A DNA stretch of 64,000 nucleotides from SB11 sp037968475 (GTDB taxonomy: Bacteria > Bacteroidota > Bacteroidia > UBA8524). The notes under the pieces were generated by a model. It saw only the letters and a list, made by a program, of their open reading frames with translations, did no database searches and was not told the origin of the DNA. Position numbers and translations under genes: made by a program. Positions 24,448-34,477 of the stretch are shown piece after piece. Each line of letters starts with the position of its first letter. Within the stretch, counting starts at the first letter, position 1. The stretch covers positions 1 through 64,000 of the forward strand of contig JBBKVO010000027.1 of NCBI GenBank assembly GCA_037968475.1, written 5' to 3'.

Positions 24448-27341
24448 TATTGTTTTATCACCTTTTTGGTTACTGTACCCTCGCTGGTTTGTATTTGCAC
24501 CATGTATACACCGCTTTGCAAACCTTGTAACGATATATTACTAATAGCATCGGTTACATTGTAATCAGTCAACATAGTTTGCCCTTGCATATTTGTAATG
24601 GCAATACTTGTAATCGTCCCGCCAAAATTATTGGCATCAATAAATAAATTGTTGTTGGTAGGATTGGGGTAAACGCTAATAGTATTGGCTTGCGCTACAT
24701 CAGCAATACCAACACCTGCCTGTTTAGTTATTCTTATCGTCCACGCTTTTTGGCTATTGTCTTCAGCAGTTACAGTGTAAATAACCGAATTGGTGAAATT
24801 TCGCAATATACCCGATGGAGGATTAATGCTTGCTTTGTTGGATATGGTAATGGTAGGTGTTAAATTAGTTACATTAGTCTGTGCCGTTACCACTATATCT
24901 ACAGAAGCAGTATTTGGGTTTATTGTAGCATTGCCCACCATACCCGGAACGGCAAAACCTGTAATGTCTTTTTCTGTACTAAGTGCTGCTAAACGAGTAA
25001 TATTGGCAACAAACAAATATGTACCTGTTTCACCTGTAAAGTAGGGTGAAACATAAAGATATACTGTGCCTCCACCGTTTACTACTATTGTCCCTGCTAT
25101 TATATCATCATAAGCATCCGACCATGTTGTGCCATCAGTAGAGTACGATACCAAACCATCAAGGCTGTATGTATTCCCATTTCCACTACTGTGCGAATCG
25201 TGAATACGGGCACCTACTTCGTAATTATAACCTGCGGGTAATACTATCTTATAATAATCGTAATCGTTACCATTGTGGCAATTAGAACCTTTATTTGTTG
25301 AAACAGTAGCTGTATTAGCCGTAAATGCTACGGGTAAATTTGCAGCCTGCCCAGCAGTGTTGTTCACCTCATAAACATCGGGGCTTAAACCCGGTTCTAC
25401 TACTTGAATAGTTATAGGGTTGGCATACGTTCCATTACCCACAAACTCCCAACTGCCACTATTGGGCTTATCCCAAATAAACAGTTGGTATGTTCCTGCT
25501 TCATCGCTTATGCCTCCTGTAATAGTATAGGTAAGTCCATTGGTAAAGTGTGTATTTGTAGGCAAAGAAAGACCTGTTTTAACTGACAATTCACGTATCC
25601 ATGTTCCGTCTGACTTATGAATATCAACTGATACATCACCTGTAAAGGTTGAGTTGGCGAAATTGGCAATATCAAAATCAACAGTAAAGGTTTGGTTTCG
25701 CACTATTACTGTTGGTGTGGTTGTAACCGCAGCATATAGTTTTAATGGATTGGTGTTGTTTCCCTCAACAGTAACATTCAAAAAGTTTTTGTAGGCACCA
25801 TCGGCAAAAGCAACCCACTCAGTAGTCCCAGTTTTTTTGTAGTATACACCAATGGTATAATCACCAGGGGTAAGTGCTGCTAAACCAGTAGTCGAAAACA
25901 CCAATGGATTAGTATAGTGTTTGTTAAAGTCAAGCGTCATGCCTGTTTTGGTTTCAACAGTAGCAACGTAATCGTTATTAGAGTTAAAAACCGCTACGGT
26001 ATAATCACCTGTAAAGTTTTGGGTAGAGTTTGCGCCAAAGTTGGCTACATCAACGCTAACATCAAATGCTTGATTGTATTTAATAGGGTTAGGACTAACT
26101 GTAATTGCACTATACAATCTCATGTCCAAAGCAGTAGGGTTACTTACTGGAGGTTCAATACCTATAACAGCTTGGTGGCCGCTATTAAAACCGCCTGTTC
26201 CTCCACCTGTACCTACGCCACCGGGGTTTAAAGCATTCACAGAGAAATACCCGTCGTATTGTCCGTCCCAACCCCAGTTGAAATGTAAAAAATCATTATT
26301 GTCGTAGCCATCGTTTACAAAACAATGTCCACCACCGCTACCAAAACCGGCATATATAATTGGTCTACCAGCATTTAATTCACCTTTAATGGTTGTAAGC
26401 CATTGGCTTTGTGTGTAATTAGCTCTTTCAATACCTGAAAGGGTATTTTTATACCCAAAATAGGTTTTCAAAGCATATTCAGTACAATGGGTAACAGGGC
26501 TTTGCGAAGTGATTACATACGCACCGCTTCCGCCTGTTGACCCTACACCGTAATTCATATCAACACTAACACCTAATTGGTACATCAGTGTTGCTACTGC
26601 TGTATTTGATGATGTTACTCTATTGGGCATAGCACCCCAATTGTAGTTGGTAGAACCAAAATTTGCAGATAGAGTACCGTATTTACTGTGATTGTATGAG
26701 TGGTAACTTGTACCTGTGGCAGGATAATTCCAAAATTTCATCACTTGCGCCATTGCTGTTGCTACACAACCTGTTACGGTGCGTTGTGATGCCGAATTAT
26801 CGTAGGGGCAAAGTGAGTTATAATAAGGGCTTTGATCCCATTTGGTTTGCACTAATGGTGTAACGCTGGCAGCTATGGTATTATCATTGCGCTTACCGTT
26901 TAGTAAATCTTCCCAATCTTTTTTAATCTCTTCTGTTTGAGTAAGGTTATTATCAATAATATACCTCAACTGGTTTTTATATCCCTCAAGCCATTTGGCC
27001 GTTTGTGGGGCTATATTAGTAACATCAAAATCAACTTCTGATGAGTAGCCTAAAATGGGTATTGCATTATCATCGCCCGATACAACTACAAAACCATCGC
27101 CATTGCTAACATTAAATATATAATAATAAGCCACGTTAGCCGATGTAGCTAGGGCATTGTATGCTTTTGAACGAACTGTTTGCACCAATTGAAGCTGTGC
27201 CCCCGATTTGAATAATGGAACAGTAGTTCTGGTGGCTAAAAAATTTTGTCCTGCTTTTTTTGCGGTAGCCTCATCAATAGATTTGGCAAATGATAAACTG
27301 TAAACGGATAGTAAAAGAAAAAGAGATAATAATTTTTTCAT
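24447..27341 (-). CDS. C10 (streptopain-type) cysteine peptidase with T9SS sorting domain
   Basis: 964 residues from the preferred ATG at 27341 (972 from 27365; residue numbers below follow the latter). It has a signal peptide (LSFAKS), an inhibitory propeptide about 31-160, and a catalytic domain 165-400 with nucleophile Cys200 (TGCVATAMAQVMKFW) and His347 (GGGHCFVNDGYD). FNWGWDGQYDGYFSV completes the papain-like core. Two CARDB-like beta repeats (about 415-640) follow, then a pre-peptidase C-terminal-like domain (PDVYEVNNTAGQAANLP onward) and a segment near NKASINPPSG. The type A T9SS tail ends VYMVQIQTSEGTVTKKVIKQ. It is a secreted protease of the SpeB/interpain class. Confidence 0.93.
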   Translation of the reverse strand: MKKLLSLFLLLSVYSLSFAKSIDEATAKKAGQNFLATRTTVPLFKSGAQLQLVQTVRSKAYNALATSANVAYYYIFNVSNGDGFVVVSGDDNAIPILGYSSEVDFDVTNIAPQTAKWLEGYKNQLRYIIDNNLTQTEEIKKDWEDLLNGKRNDNTIAASVTPLVQTKWDQSPYYNSLCPYDNSASQRTVTGCVATAMAQVMKFWNYPATGTSYHSYNHSKYGTLSANFGSTNYNWGAMPNRVTSSNTAVATLMYQLGVSVDMNYGVGSTGGSGAYVITSQSPVTHCTEYALKTYFGYKNTLSGIERANYTQSQWLTTIKGELNAGRPIIYAGFGSGGGHCFVNDGYDNNDFLHFNWGWDGQYDGYFSVNALNPGGVGTGGGTGGFNSGHQAVIGIEPPVSNPTALDMRLYSAITVSPNPIKYNQAFDVSVDVANFGANSTQNFTGDYTVAVFNSNNDYVATVETKTGMTLDFNKHYTNPLVFSTTGLAALTPGDYTIGVYYKKTGTTEWVAFADGAYKNFLNVTVEGNNTNPLKLYAAVTTTPTVIVRNQTFTVDFDIANFANSTFTGDVSVDIHKSDGTWIRELSVKTGLSLPTNTHFTNGLTYTITGGISDEAGTYQLFIWDKPNSGSWEFVGNGTYANPITIQVVEPGLSPDVYEVNNTAGQAANLPVAFTANTATVSTNKGSNCHNGNDYDYYKIVLPAGYNYEVGARIHDSHSSGNGNTYSLDGLVSYSTDGTTWSDAYDDIIAGTIVVNGGGTVYLYVSPYFTGETGTYLFVANITRLAALSTEKDITGFAVPGMVGNATINPNTASVDIVVTAQTNVTNLTPTITISNKASINPPSGILRNFTNSVIYTVTAEDNSQKAWTIRITKQAGVGIADVAQANTISVYPNPTNNNLFIDANNFGGTITSIAITNMQGQTMLTDYNVTDAISNISLQGLQSGVYMVQIQTSEGTVTKKVIKQ

Positions 27342-27378
27342 AGTAATATGATAAATAATAGGCAATAAAACTGATTTG

Positions 27379-27386
27379 CAAAAGTA
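27379..27386 (-). promoter_or_regulatory. -7 box of the C10 peptidase operon
   Basis: TACTTTTG on the minus strand, a full consensus match. Its position before 27365 gives a leader of about 32 bases to the ATG at 27341. The 200 bases between here and the DinB-like gene hold nothing else recognisable. Confidence 0.5.
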
Positions 27387-27571
27387 ACTGTTTTGTATCA
27401 GTTAGTTATAACTAAACTATAAATTATAAAAATCGCCTATACCCTCTTTAAACCAATAAATATAGCCTAGCAAAATTGCAAAATGCTAACCAAAGGGTAG
27501 CAGTAATACCCTGCTAATTAATAACAGATTGATAAAATATATACCTGTTTTGCTTGTTTTACCAAATTAGC

Positions 27572-28093
27572 CTATTTCATCAATAGCTTTATGTGGTGTA
27601 GGTGGTGGTTGCCATGCCAAGCATACAAACCCAGTACTTTATCAAGAGGTATAGTATAGTTGTATTGAGGGTGATGGTACTCGCGCTTAAAATCTTTTTC
27701 GGTTAAAGAGTTTAGCAGTATTGCCCAACGGGCGTGCAGGTTTTTTAATAACTCTAACGATAATACAATGGGTGTATCTTTTATATAGCTTAGTTGTGCC
27801 CAACGCTCCTCCATATATGGTTTTATGGTGGGTGTATCTTCGGTAAGCGTTAGATGGAAACGTATATAGGCATTCATGTGGCTATCAGCAAGATGGTGAA
27901 TCACCTGTAAACCCGTCCATCCATCAGGGCGGTAAGGTTGTGCCAGTTGCTCAGGGCTAATGTTTGCCAATACCTGTTTTAGCCTTTGCGGATAGCTTAT
28001 AATCTCTTTTATCCATTGGTTTATATGCACAGGGGTAACTACTTCAGGTGCCACGTACTTACCAATGGGGTATTTTAGTTTTTCAATATCCAT
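27572..28093 (-). CDS. DinB/YfiT-like putative metal-dependent hydrolase or thiol transferase
   Basis: 173 residues forming the four-helix DinB fold. LKYPIGKYVAPEV at the start and WTGLQVIHHLADSHMNAYIRF are typical of the YfiT/BstA branch. Metal ligands are the His residues of HHLADSH (about 66) and of AWHGNHHLHHIKLL near the C-terminus. In Firmicutes this branch includes bacillithiol S-transferase; Bacteroidota homologues are usually called putative metal-dependent hydrolases. It starts four bases from the DUF4249 gene end and is the last gene of that run. Confidence 0.88.
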   Translation of the reverse strand: MDIEKLKYPIGKYVAPEVVTPVHINQWIKEIISYPQRLKQVLANISPEQLAQPYRPDGWTGLQVIHHLADSHMNAYIRFHLTLTEDTPTIKPYMEERWAQLSYIKDTPIVLSLELLKNLHARWAILLNSLTEKDFKREYHHPQYNYTIPLDKVLGLYAWHGNHHLHHIKLLMK

Positions 28094-28097
28094 AGTA

Positions 28098-28964
28098 TTA
28101 TCTAGGTGTTAGTATTAACCTTTTGGTACTTACTGCCATACCTGTAAACGAACCTATTGCGCCTTGCACGGTAGATTTTAGTTTCACAGGCGTAGCAAAT
28201 GGCCCGCCATTAAAACGTGCATCATCATAAGAACTCCAAAAATTGTATGCCGGTCTATCTACCGAGTTCAAATAAAAATTAATAGTATCGCTATACTTAA
28301 AACGTCGACCAAAGGTGAAACTACGGTATACCCCGTTTATGGTTTCATCATTAAAAACGCCATACTCATCGCTAATGCTTCCCCAACCAAAATAGGCAGT
28401 ATCAGCACCTTTTCTATACATGTAGCGGTAGTTATTTCCTGTGGCAAGGGGTTCTAAAAAATGTATAGTCATAAAATAGCCCGTGTCTTTATTGTTATCG
28501 GGGTTTACCCTAAAACTTGAAGTAACACTATCTAGAGGCACAAGCGGTGGTATAGTGGTAACACTGTGTATGTGTTTGCCTTCCACATCAATCTCTAATT
28601 TATATACATAGCCAATTTTGCCTGTTAACCCAAAATTAAAGTATATACCTGGTATAGAGTCGGGGGCAATTTCTACCAACTGCTTTTTATTAGCATTGTC
28701 CCATATTGTATCCTTCCCGTTTGCTTGTCCTTCGGTAATGTATACTTGAGCATTGCTTACATTTATTGCATTTACATTAGGATTAAAATAATCTATCGAA
28801 CGAGTAAGTATTACGTAGTTAAATAGGGGGTTTAGCTGGTTAATATATGCCTCTACTACTATTTGGCTTTCGGCACTTGGCAAAACCACATCAATATCTT
28901 TTTCGCACGAGCTAAACCCAATTATGGCTACTACACAGGCGACTATATATTTTATGTTTTTCAT
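28098..28964 (-). CDS. DUF4249 lipoprotein, partner of TonB-dependent receptor
   Basis: 288 residues. Lipobox FSSC (Cys20) is followed by EKDIDVVLPSAESQIVVEAYIN, the usual DUF4249 opening, and VSNAQVYITEG. DUF4249 proteins are encoded right after TonB-dependent receptors in Bacteroidota and are thought to act as surface lipoproteins of the uptake complex, in analogy to SusD. The gene starts 13 bases after the receptor stop codon, fitting that role. The ligand is unknown. Confidence 0.88.
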   Translation of the reverse strand: MKNIKYIVACVVAIIGFSSCEKDIDVVLPSAESQIVVEAYINQLNPLFNYVILTRSIDYFNPNVNAINVSNAQVYITEGQANGKDTIWDNANKKQLVEIAPDSIPGIYFNFGLTGKIGYVYKLEIDVEGKHIHSVTTIPPLVPLDSVTSSFRVNPDNNKDTGYFMTIHFLEPLATGNNYRYMYRKGADTAYFGWGSISDEYGVFNDETINGVYRSFTFGRRFKYSDTINFYLNSVDRPAYNFWSSYDDARFNGGPFATPVKLKSTVQGAIGSFTGMAVSTKRLILTPR

Positions 28965-28977
28965 TTAGTTGCTGCGC

Positions 28978-31368
28978 TTAAAATTTAAAATTCCAAGTAA
29001 CGGATGGAATGATAGGAAATAAATACACCATGCGTGCTTTAACGGTTTGTGCCTGCACATCAGGGTCGAAATATATAAAATAGGGATTAGCCCTGCTATA
29101 CAGATTGTATATAGAAAAATTCCAACTGCTATGAAACTTGGTCGATTCGGGTTTAGGCGTATAGTTAAACGATATATCGGCACGGTGATAGGCAGGCATA
29201 CGGAAATTAGCCACATCAACATACCTATCAATAATATTAAAATAAGGTTGCGGTTGTTGGCTGCTTATACCAAAATTATAGGTAAATCGCTGTTGGGGTA
29301 GTGTGAGTACATTACCCGTACCGTATACAAATACAAAATTAAAGTTCCATTTTTTGTTGATTTGATGGCTTAACACAAACGATATATCGTGCCTTCTATC
29401 GTAACGATAATAATAAGGTTTCCCATTATTAAAAATATCAAACGTACGAGTGGTTTTACTCCATGTATAACCAATCCAACCTGTTGTTCTTCCTCTAGTT
29501 TTCTTTACAAAAAATTCTACCCCATACGATAGGCCTTTACCAAATACCATTTCGTTTTCAAGGTTTTGATTAAAAAATAAATCAGCACCGGGCTTAAACT
29601 CAATTTGGTTTTGCATGGGCTTGTAATAAGCCTCTATCGATGTTTCGTACTCGTCTTTTTTAAAGTTTTTAAACAACCCTAATGCGACTTGATTAGCCAA
29701 TTGAGGTTTTATTAAACGTGAACTGGGCACCCATAAATCGGTAGGCAAAGTGGCCGATGATGATGTAGCCAAGTGCAAATATTGTAAGGTGCGTGTATAC
29801 GACCCTTTTACTGATGTGGTAGAGTTGATGGAATAGCGGAATGAAAAACGAGGCTCTGCACCGTGCCATAGTTTTATAGTTGTACCCCTTTTATACTCTT
29901 GGTACTCGCCTGTGGGTGCACCCAATTCATCAAACTGAGGTTGTTTGTATGGCCCTACTTGATCAAAGGCCGAATAGCGCAAACCAAAATTAAAAAACCA
30001 ACGGGTGCTTGCCTCGTAATCGGCAGAAACATAAGCAGCCCCTTCGTGCGCAAACTGACGATTAATAGCACTATTAATAGCAACGTCAGCTTGTTGTACC
30101 GATAATATACCCGGTATAAAGGTATGGTTTATGTATTGTAACCCATATTTTACTTTGAGGCGTTTATTGGGTACATAAACATAATCCACCTTCCCTGTAA
30201 TATCACGCAAACCTGAAAACACATTAATACTACCTGCTAAAAATTCGGCATCTGATTTTAAGTCAAAATCGTTATAAATAAGACTAATGTTTGAGGTGAG
30301 TTTTGAGTTATAAACATGGTTCCATCGTACAGCAGCAATGCGGTTGCCCCAACTTACTTTAAAGGTAAATTTGTTTACCCTATTGTTTACAAACCTAAAA
30401 ACATCTCTACCCAAATAGCCTGTAATATAAAGACGGTCTTTGGGTGTGAGGTTGAAAGTAAGTTTTGCATTGATATCGTAAAAATACAACTGGTTTTGTT
30501 TGAGACTATCCGCCAAAAACGGGCGAGCCAAAACATCTCCGTATGTCCGGCGTCCACTAATAATAAACGAACTTTTATCTTTTTGTATAGGCCCTTCAAC
30601 CTGTAAGCGAGATGAAATTAGACCAATACCCCCATTTACTCTCAACTTATTTTTATCACCCTCACGCATCCCCACACTAACTATTGAGGATAAACGCCCT
30701 CCATAGTTGGCAGGCATACCGCCTTTTATCACCTCTACATCTTCTACCGCATCACCATTAAAAACTGAGAAAAAACCCAATAGATGCGAGGCATTGTATA
30801 CCACTGCTCCATCCATCAGCACAAGGTTTTGGTCGGGACCTCCTCCACGCACATAAAAACCTGTACTTCCTTCTCCCCCACTTTTTATACCGGGTAGCAA
30901 GGTTATGGTTTTTAACACATCCGTTTCGCCAAATATTACAGGCAATTGCCTAATGGTTTTACCACTAAGTTCTACCGTGCTCATTTCTATACTTTTTACG
31001 TTTTTATCACTAGCCTCACCTTTCACAACAACTTCACCCACATTTACTGCCGATGATTTTAGCTGAAAGTTTTTTGATGTATTGCCGGTAATGGTTATTT
31101 GAGTTTCAAAAGTTTCGTACCCAATATACGACACGGTAAAGGTATAAGTGCCCGCTCCTAAAAAAAGTTTGTAGTAGCCTTTTTCATCAGTAGTTGCGCC
31201 TTCTTTTATATTACTTCTGTTTACTACCGTAACGCCTATAAGGGTTTCGCCCGTATTATCATCGGTTACTTTACCGCTAAGTATATACTTGGTTTGAGCT
31301 TTAGAAGCCGTAGCGAGAACAGAAGTTAAAAATAGTAAAATGAATACGCGTTTAAGCACTGTTTTCAT
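28978..31368 (-). CDS. TonB-dependent receptor with carboxypeptidase-like N-terminal domain
   Basis: 796 residues. Signal peptide (ATASKAQ), a carboxypeptidase D regulatory-like domain (about 27-112, SGKVTDDNTGETLIGVTV), plug domain with FYVRGGGPDQNLVLMDGAVVYN and GGMPANYGGRLSSIVSV, then a 22-strand barrel ending SVTWNFKF with a terminal Phe. It imports a ligand across the outer membrane using TonB/ExbBD energy. This is the DUF4249-linked branch rather than the classic SusC branch, as the length (about 800 instead of 1000) shows. No carbohydrate enzymes are adjacent, so a glycan substrate is not implied. Confidence 0.93.
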   Translation of the reverse strand: MKTVLKRVFILLFLTSVLATASKAQTKYILSGKVTDDNTGETLIGVTVVNRSNIKEGATTDEKGYYKLFLGAGTYTFTVSYIGYETFETQITITGNTSKNFQLKSSAVNVGEVVVKGEASDKNVKSIEMSTVELSGKTIRQLPVIFGETDVLKTITLLPGIKSGGEGSTGFYVRGGGPDQNLVLMDGAVVYNASHLLGFFSVFNGDAVEDVEVIKGGMPANYGGRLSSIVSVGMREGDKNKLRVNGGIGLISSRLQVEGPIQKDKSSFIISGRRTYGDVLARPFLADSLKQNQLYFYDINAKLTFNLTPKDRLYITGYLGRDVFRFVNNRVNKFTFKVSWGNRIAAVRWNHVYNSKLTSNISLIYNDFDLKSDAEFLAGSINVFSGLRDITGKVDYVYVPNKRLKVKYGLQYINHTFIPGILSVQQADVAINSAINRQFAHEGAAYVSADYEASTRWFFNFGLRYSAFDQVGPYKQPQFDELGAPTGEYQEYKRGTTIKLWHGAEPRFSFRYSINSTTSVKGSYTRTLQYLHLATSSSATLPTDLWVPSSRLIKPQLANQVALGLFKNFKKDEYETSIEAYYKPMQNQIEFKPGADLFFNQNLENEMVFGKGLSYGVEFFVKKTRGRTTGWIGYTWSKTTRTFDIFNNGKPYYYRYDRRHDISFVLSHQINKKWNFNFVFVYGTGNVLTLPQQRFTYNFGISSQQPQPYFNIIDRYVDVANFRMPAYHRADISFNYTPKPESTKFHSSWNFSIYNLYSRANPYFIYFDPDVQAQTVKARMVYLFPIIPSVTWNFKF

Positions 31369-31431
31369 AAGTTGACAAACTTACAGACAAAAAAACAGCC
31401 AAAAATGTTTATTTCGATAGATAATAAAGCA

Positions 31432-33114
31432 TTATTCTTTTATTAACGAGTAACTAAACTCCTCACTACCAATTTTTAGGCTAAGTATATACTTGCCCTT
31501 TGGTAAATCGTCAGGTAGTTCAATCATAGTTTTATAAAACCCTGAGCCTGTTTTTACTTTGGGCTGTATAGATTTCCGTTCTACTATTTCACCTTTTTTA
31601 TTGCTTAGTGTTAGAACTATATTATCATATTTAGGTGAGAATGCCGTAAAGCTTATACTATTAGTAAATATCTCGGCAGGAGGGGTTTCTATTTGATTAT
31701 TTTTATAGTTAAAGGTTTTATCACCTCCCAAATATCTATTGGCTACTATAAAATCGGGAATACCACTACCTAAAACGGTATCGGGGTGAAGGTATTTACT
31801 TGAACTCATCTCAATAGCGGCTATCATCTCATCAACCGTTTTATCGGGGTTGGCTTGGCGCAAACAAGCCACCATACCACATAGTATGGGCGATGCAAAC
31901 GATGTGCCCTGCGAACCATAAAACCCTTCAGAAACCGAAGCTACATAAGCCTTTGATGCTTGTGCACAAACAGTAGGTTTGATGCGTCCATCGGCAGTAG
32001 GCCCATACGAGCTGAACTCTACATGTTCTTTATCAGGCGATACTCCACCTACGGTAATAATGCCAAAAGCATCGGCAGGAGCACCAACATACCGCCAAGG
32101 GTCGTTACCCTCGTTACCAGCGGCATTGCATATAATAATACCTTTTTTGGCCGCTATGGCTGCCGCAATGGAAGCAACCGAAGTTTTGCCGTTTAGGTGT
32201 GCAAAGGTGTGGCTGGTGCTTTCATCATCAAAATTGGTATAGCCCAATGATGAATTGATAATATCAACTCCTGCACTATCGGCAAATTCAGCACCCGTAG
32301 CCCAGTTGTATTCTTCAATAATATATTCGGTATTAGCATCTTCTGTACGTAGTAACCAAAAGCGTGCATCGGGGGCTGTACCTACCATTTTGCCGGGAGT
32401 TTTTGCCGCCATACACGATAATACATTCATACCGTGATTGTTATCTTCAACTACACTTTCTTCAATATTCACAAAATCCCAAGTACCCGCTATCAAGCCC
32501 CTGCTAAATAAATGGTTAAAGGTTTTTAACTTGTTTACGTTCATAAAACCGCCATCTAAAACGGCAATATCAACACCTTTACCTGTATAGCCTAGTTGGT
32601 GCATAGCTACACCATTTAGCATTCGTATTTGGTTTAATCCATCACCGTAATAGCTATCATTAATAGTGGTAGTATCTTTTTCATCTTCACCCAAAGACAT
32701 AAAAAACTCTAACAAATAATCCATCTTAGAGTTGTCTTGGTTACTTTTTATCCCTACTTTTTCTACTGCTGATACAAAGGGCAAAGCCAATATTTTTTTT
32801 ACTGTACCCAAATTGGCGGTTTGAATAGACATTCCATTAAGCCAACGTGAGGTATTAAGCACTGTTACGCCCATACCTGCTATTTGTTGCACATAGTTGG
32901 GGTTTACAGGAAAATCCTGTTCCGTAATTTTTATTCCAAACTTTGCCCTTCTGTCAATCGCTTTTTGCGATAGATACACCAATGGTTTATCGGTTCCGTA
33001 TGGCGAATTGGCTTTATCCTTAAAGGCTACCCAAAATTTTAATGTATCACTGTTTTTGCCCGCTACTGATAGTAGGGGAATGAACAAAAGGAAAAGGATA
33101 GAGATTTTTTTCAT
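31432..33114 (-). CDS. S8 family (subtilisin-like) secreted serine peptidase
   Basis: 560 residues. Signal peptide (1-19), a propeptide-like segment 20-125, then a subtilase domain with the full catalytic set: Asp187 (AVLDGGF), His227 (NNHGMNV), oxyanion Asn334 (AAGNEG) and Ser405 (GTSFASP). The C-terminal 85 residues form a beta-sandwich ending GKYILSLKIGSEEFSYSLIKE, which resembles a T9SS-type tail but lacks the YPNP motif. Export through T9SS is therefore likely but not proven. The gene stands alone between the TonB receptor and mnmA. Confidence 0.92.
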   Translation of the reverse strand: MKKISILFLLFIPLLSVAGKNSDTLKFWVAFKDKANSPYGTDKPLVYLSQKAIDRRAKFGIKITEQDFPVNPNYVQQIAGMGVTVLNTSRWLNGMSIQTANLGTVKKILALPFVSAVEKVGIKSNQDNSKMDYLLEFFMSLGEDEKDTTTINDSYYGDGLNQIRMLNGVAMHQLGYTGKGVDIAVLDGGFMNVNKLKTFNHLFSRGLIAGTWDFVNIEESVVEDNNHGMNVLSCMAAKTPGKMVGTAPDARFWLLRTEDANTEYIIEEYNWATGAEFADSAGVDIINSSLGYTNFDDESTSHTFAHLNGKTSVASIAAAIAAKKGIIICNAAGNEGNDPWRYVGAPADAFGIITVGGVSPDKEHVEFSSYGPTADGRIKPTVCAQASKAYVASVSEGFYGSQGTSFASPILCGMVACLRQANPDKTVDEMIAAIEMSSSKYLHPDTVLGSGIPDFIVANRYLGGDKTFNYKNNQIETPPAEIFTNSISFTAFSPKYDNIVLTLSNKKGEIVERKSIQPKVKTGSGFYKTMIELPDDLPKGKYILSLKIGSEEFSYSLIKE

Positions 33115-33188
33115 TTACAGTTTTTAAAATATATAGCCAATACCCATAGTAATAGGGTTAGCTCGCTTTTTTCAATATTTTGTGTGAT

Positions 33189-34295
33189 TTAAACTTCAAA
33201 GCTTTTTTCTATCCAACCGCCGCCTATAACGTCGTCTCCTTCATAAAATACTGCCGATTGACCTGGGGCAATGGCATTTACAGTAGTATTAAATACTACT
33301 TTCATTTTATTATCGTGTTGGGTAATAATAGAAGGTGTGCCTGCATCTTTGTAACGTATTTTGCTAATGCTGTCCATTTCGGTATCAATGGCTTCATACT
33401 TCTGCATATTCACATTGCGCACCCACATACCGTTGCGTTCAAGCTCTTCTTGCGTACCTAAAACTATGGTATTGGTATCGGGTTGTATTTCTACCACAAA
33501 CATGGGTTCGCCAACGGCTAGCTCCAGCCCTTTGCGTTGACCTATGGTATAAAAAGGGTATCCGCGGTGCTGGCCTAGTATTGTGCCATCTTTGCGTACA
33601 AAGTTTCCGCCGTTAACACGTTCTTCAAGCCCCTCAACCCTATTTTTTAAGAAACCGCGATAGTCGTTATCGGGCACAAAACAAATCTCGTAACTCTCGC
33701 TTTTCTTAGCCAATTCGGTATAGCCCATATCAATAGCCATTTGTTTTATATCAGGCTTATGAAATTTACCCATAGGGAATTTTGTGCGCGCCAAATTTTT
33801 TTGTGCTAAGCCCCACAGTACATACGATTGATCTTTGTTGGTATCTAATCCTTTTGATATGTAGTACCTATTATTTATAGGGTTTATATTTAAGTTAGCA
33901 TAGTGCCCTGTGGCAATAAACTCACAATCCAACATATTGGCACGTTTTAGCAAAGCCTCCCATTTTATATGTGTATTACACAATACACAAGGGTTGGGCG
34001 TACGGCCTGCCATGTACTCATCAACAAAATTATCAATTACAAAATCGCCAAACTCCTCACGTATATCTAAAATAAAATGATGTATACCATGCTGCACGGC
34101 AATAGCGCGTGCATCGTTTATAGAGTCTAAACTGCAACAGCCTGTTTCTTTACCATTAACACCTGATGAGGCATAATCCCATGTTTTCATGGTAATGCCT
34201 ACAACTTCGTATCCTTCTTCTTTTAACATAATAGCCGCAACGGTACTATCTATACCGCCACTCATGGCTACTAATATTTTTCCTTTTTTACTCAT
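33189..34295 (-). CDS. mnmA: tRNA-specific 2-thiouridylase
   Basis: 368 residues. It forms 2-thiouridine at position 34 of Lys, Glu and Gln tRNAs. The PP-loop MSGGIDSTVAA, the catalytic nucleophile Cys in TPNPCVLCNTHIKW and the second Cys in YEICFVPDNDYRGFL are present, as is the C-terminal FGxxxxVxxxxxxxAIAPGQSAVFYEGDDVIGGGWI domain. Length is normal. Two -7 boxes lie upstream (34309-34316 and 34360-34367). Confidence 0.97.
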   Translation of the reverse strand: MSKKGKILVAMSGGIDSTVAAIMLKEEGYEVVGITMKTWDYASSGVNGKETGCCSLDSINDARAIAVQHGIHHFILDIREEFGDFVIDNFVDEYMAGRTPNPCVLCNTHIKWEALLKRANMLDCEFIATGHYANLNINPINNRYYISKGLDTNKDQSYVLWGLAQKNLARTKFPMGKFHKPDIKQMAIDMGYTELAKKSESYEICFVPDNDYRGFLKNRVEGLEERVNGGNFVRKDGTILGQHRGYPFYTIGQRKGLELAVGEPMFVVEIQPDTNTIVLGTQEELERNGMWVRNVNMQKYEAIDTEMDSISKIRYKDAGTPSIITQHDNKMKVVFNTTVNAIAPGQSAVFYEGDDVIGGGWIEKSFEV

Positions 34296-34308
34296 CTCTT
34301 TATCTTTG

Positions 34309-34316
34309 CAAAGATA
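34309..34316 (-). promoter_or_regulatory. Proximal -7 box of mnmA in a palindrome
   Basis: TATCTTTG on the minus strand, embedded in the 16-bp palindrome TATCTTTGCAAAGATA (34301-34316), so the box reads the same way on both strands. The start codon is 13 bases downstream of the box. Confidence 0.5.
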
Positions 34317-34359
34317 ATAGGTTATTACCTCTACTCCCCTATTTATACCTTTGGGATTG

Positions 34360-34367
34360 CAAAAGTA
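34360..34367 (-). promoter_or_regulatory. Distal -7 box of mnmA
   Basis: TACTTTTG on the minus strand, full consensus, 64 bases before the mnmA ATG. It is an alternative promoter to the proximal box. Confidence 0.4.
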
Positions 34368-34477
34368 AAAACCATTTTATCTAGTTTTTTGTTCAGTTTA
34401 CCGTATCTTAAATAAAATTTTAATAGCACATAACAACATCGTGCCAAAAAGCATCGTCATATAAACAACACCCACCA

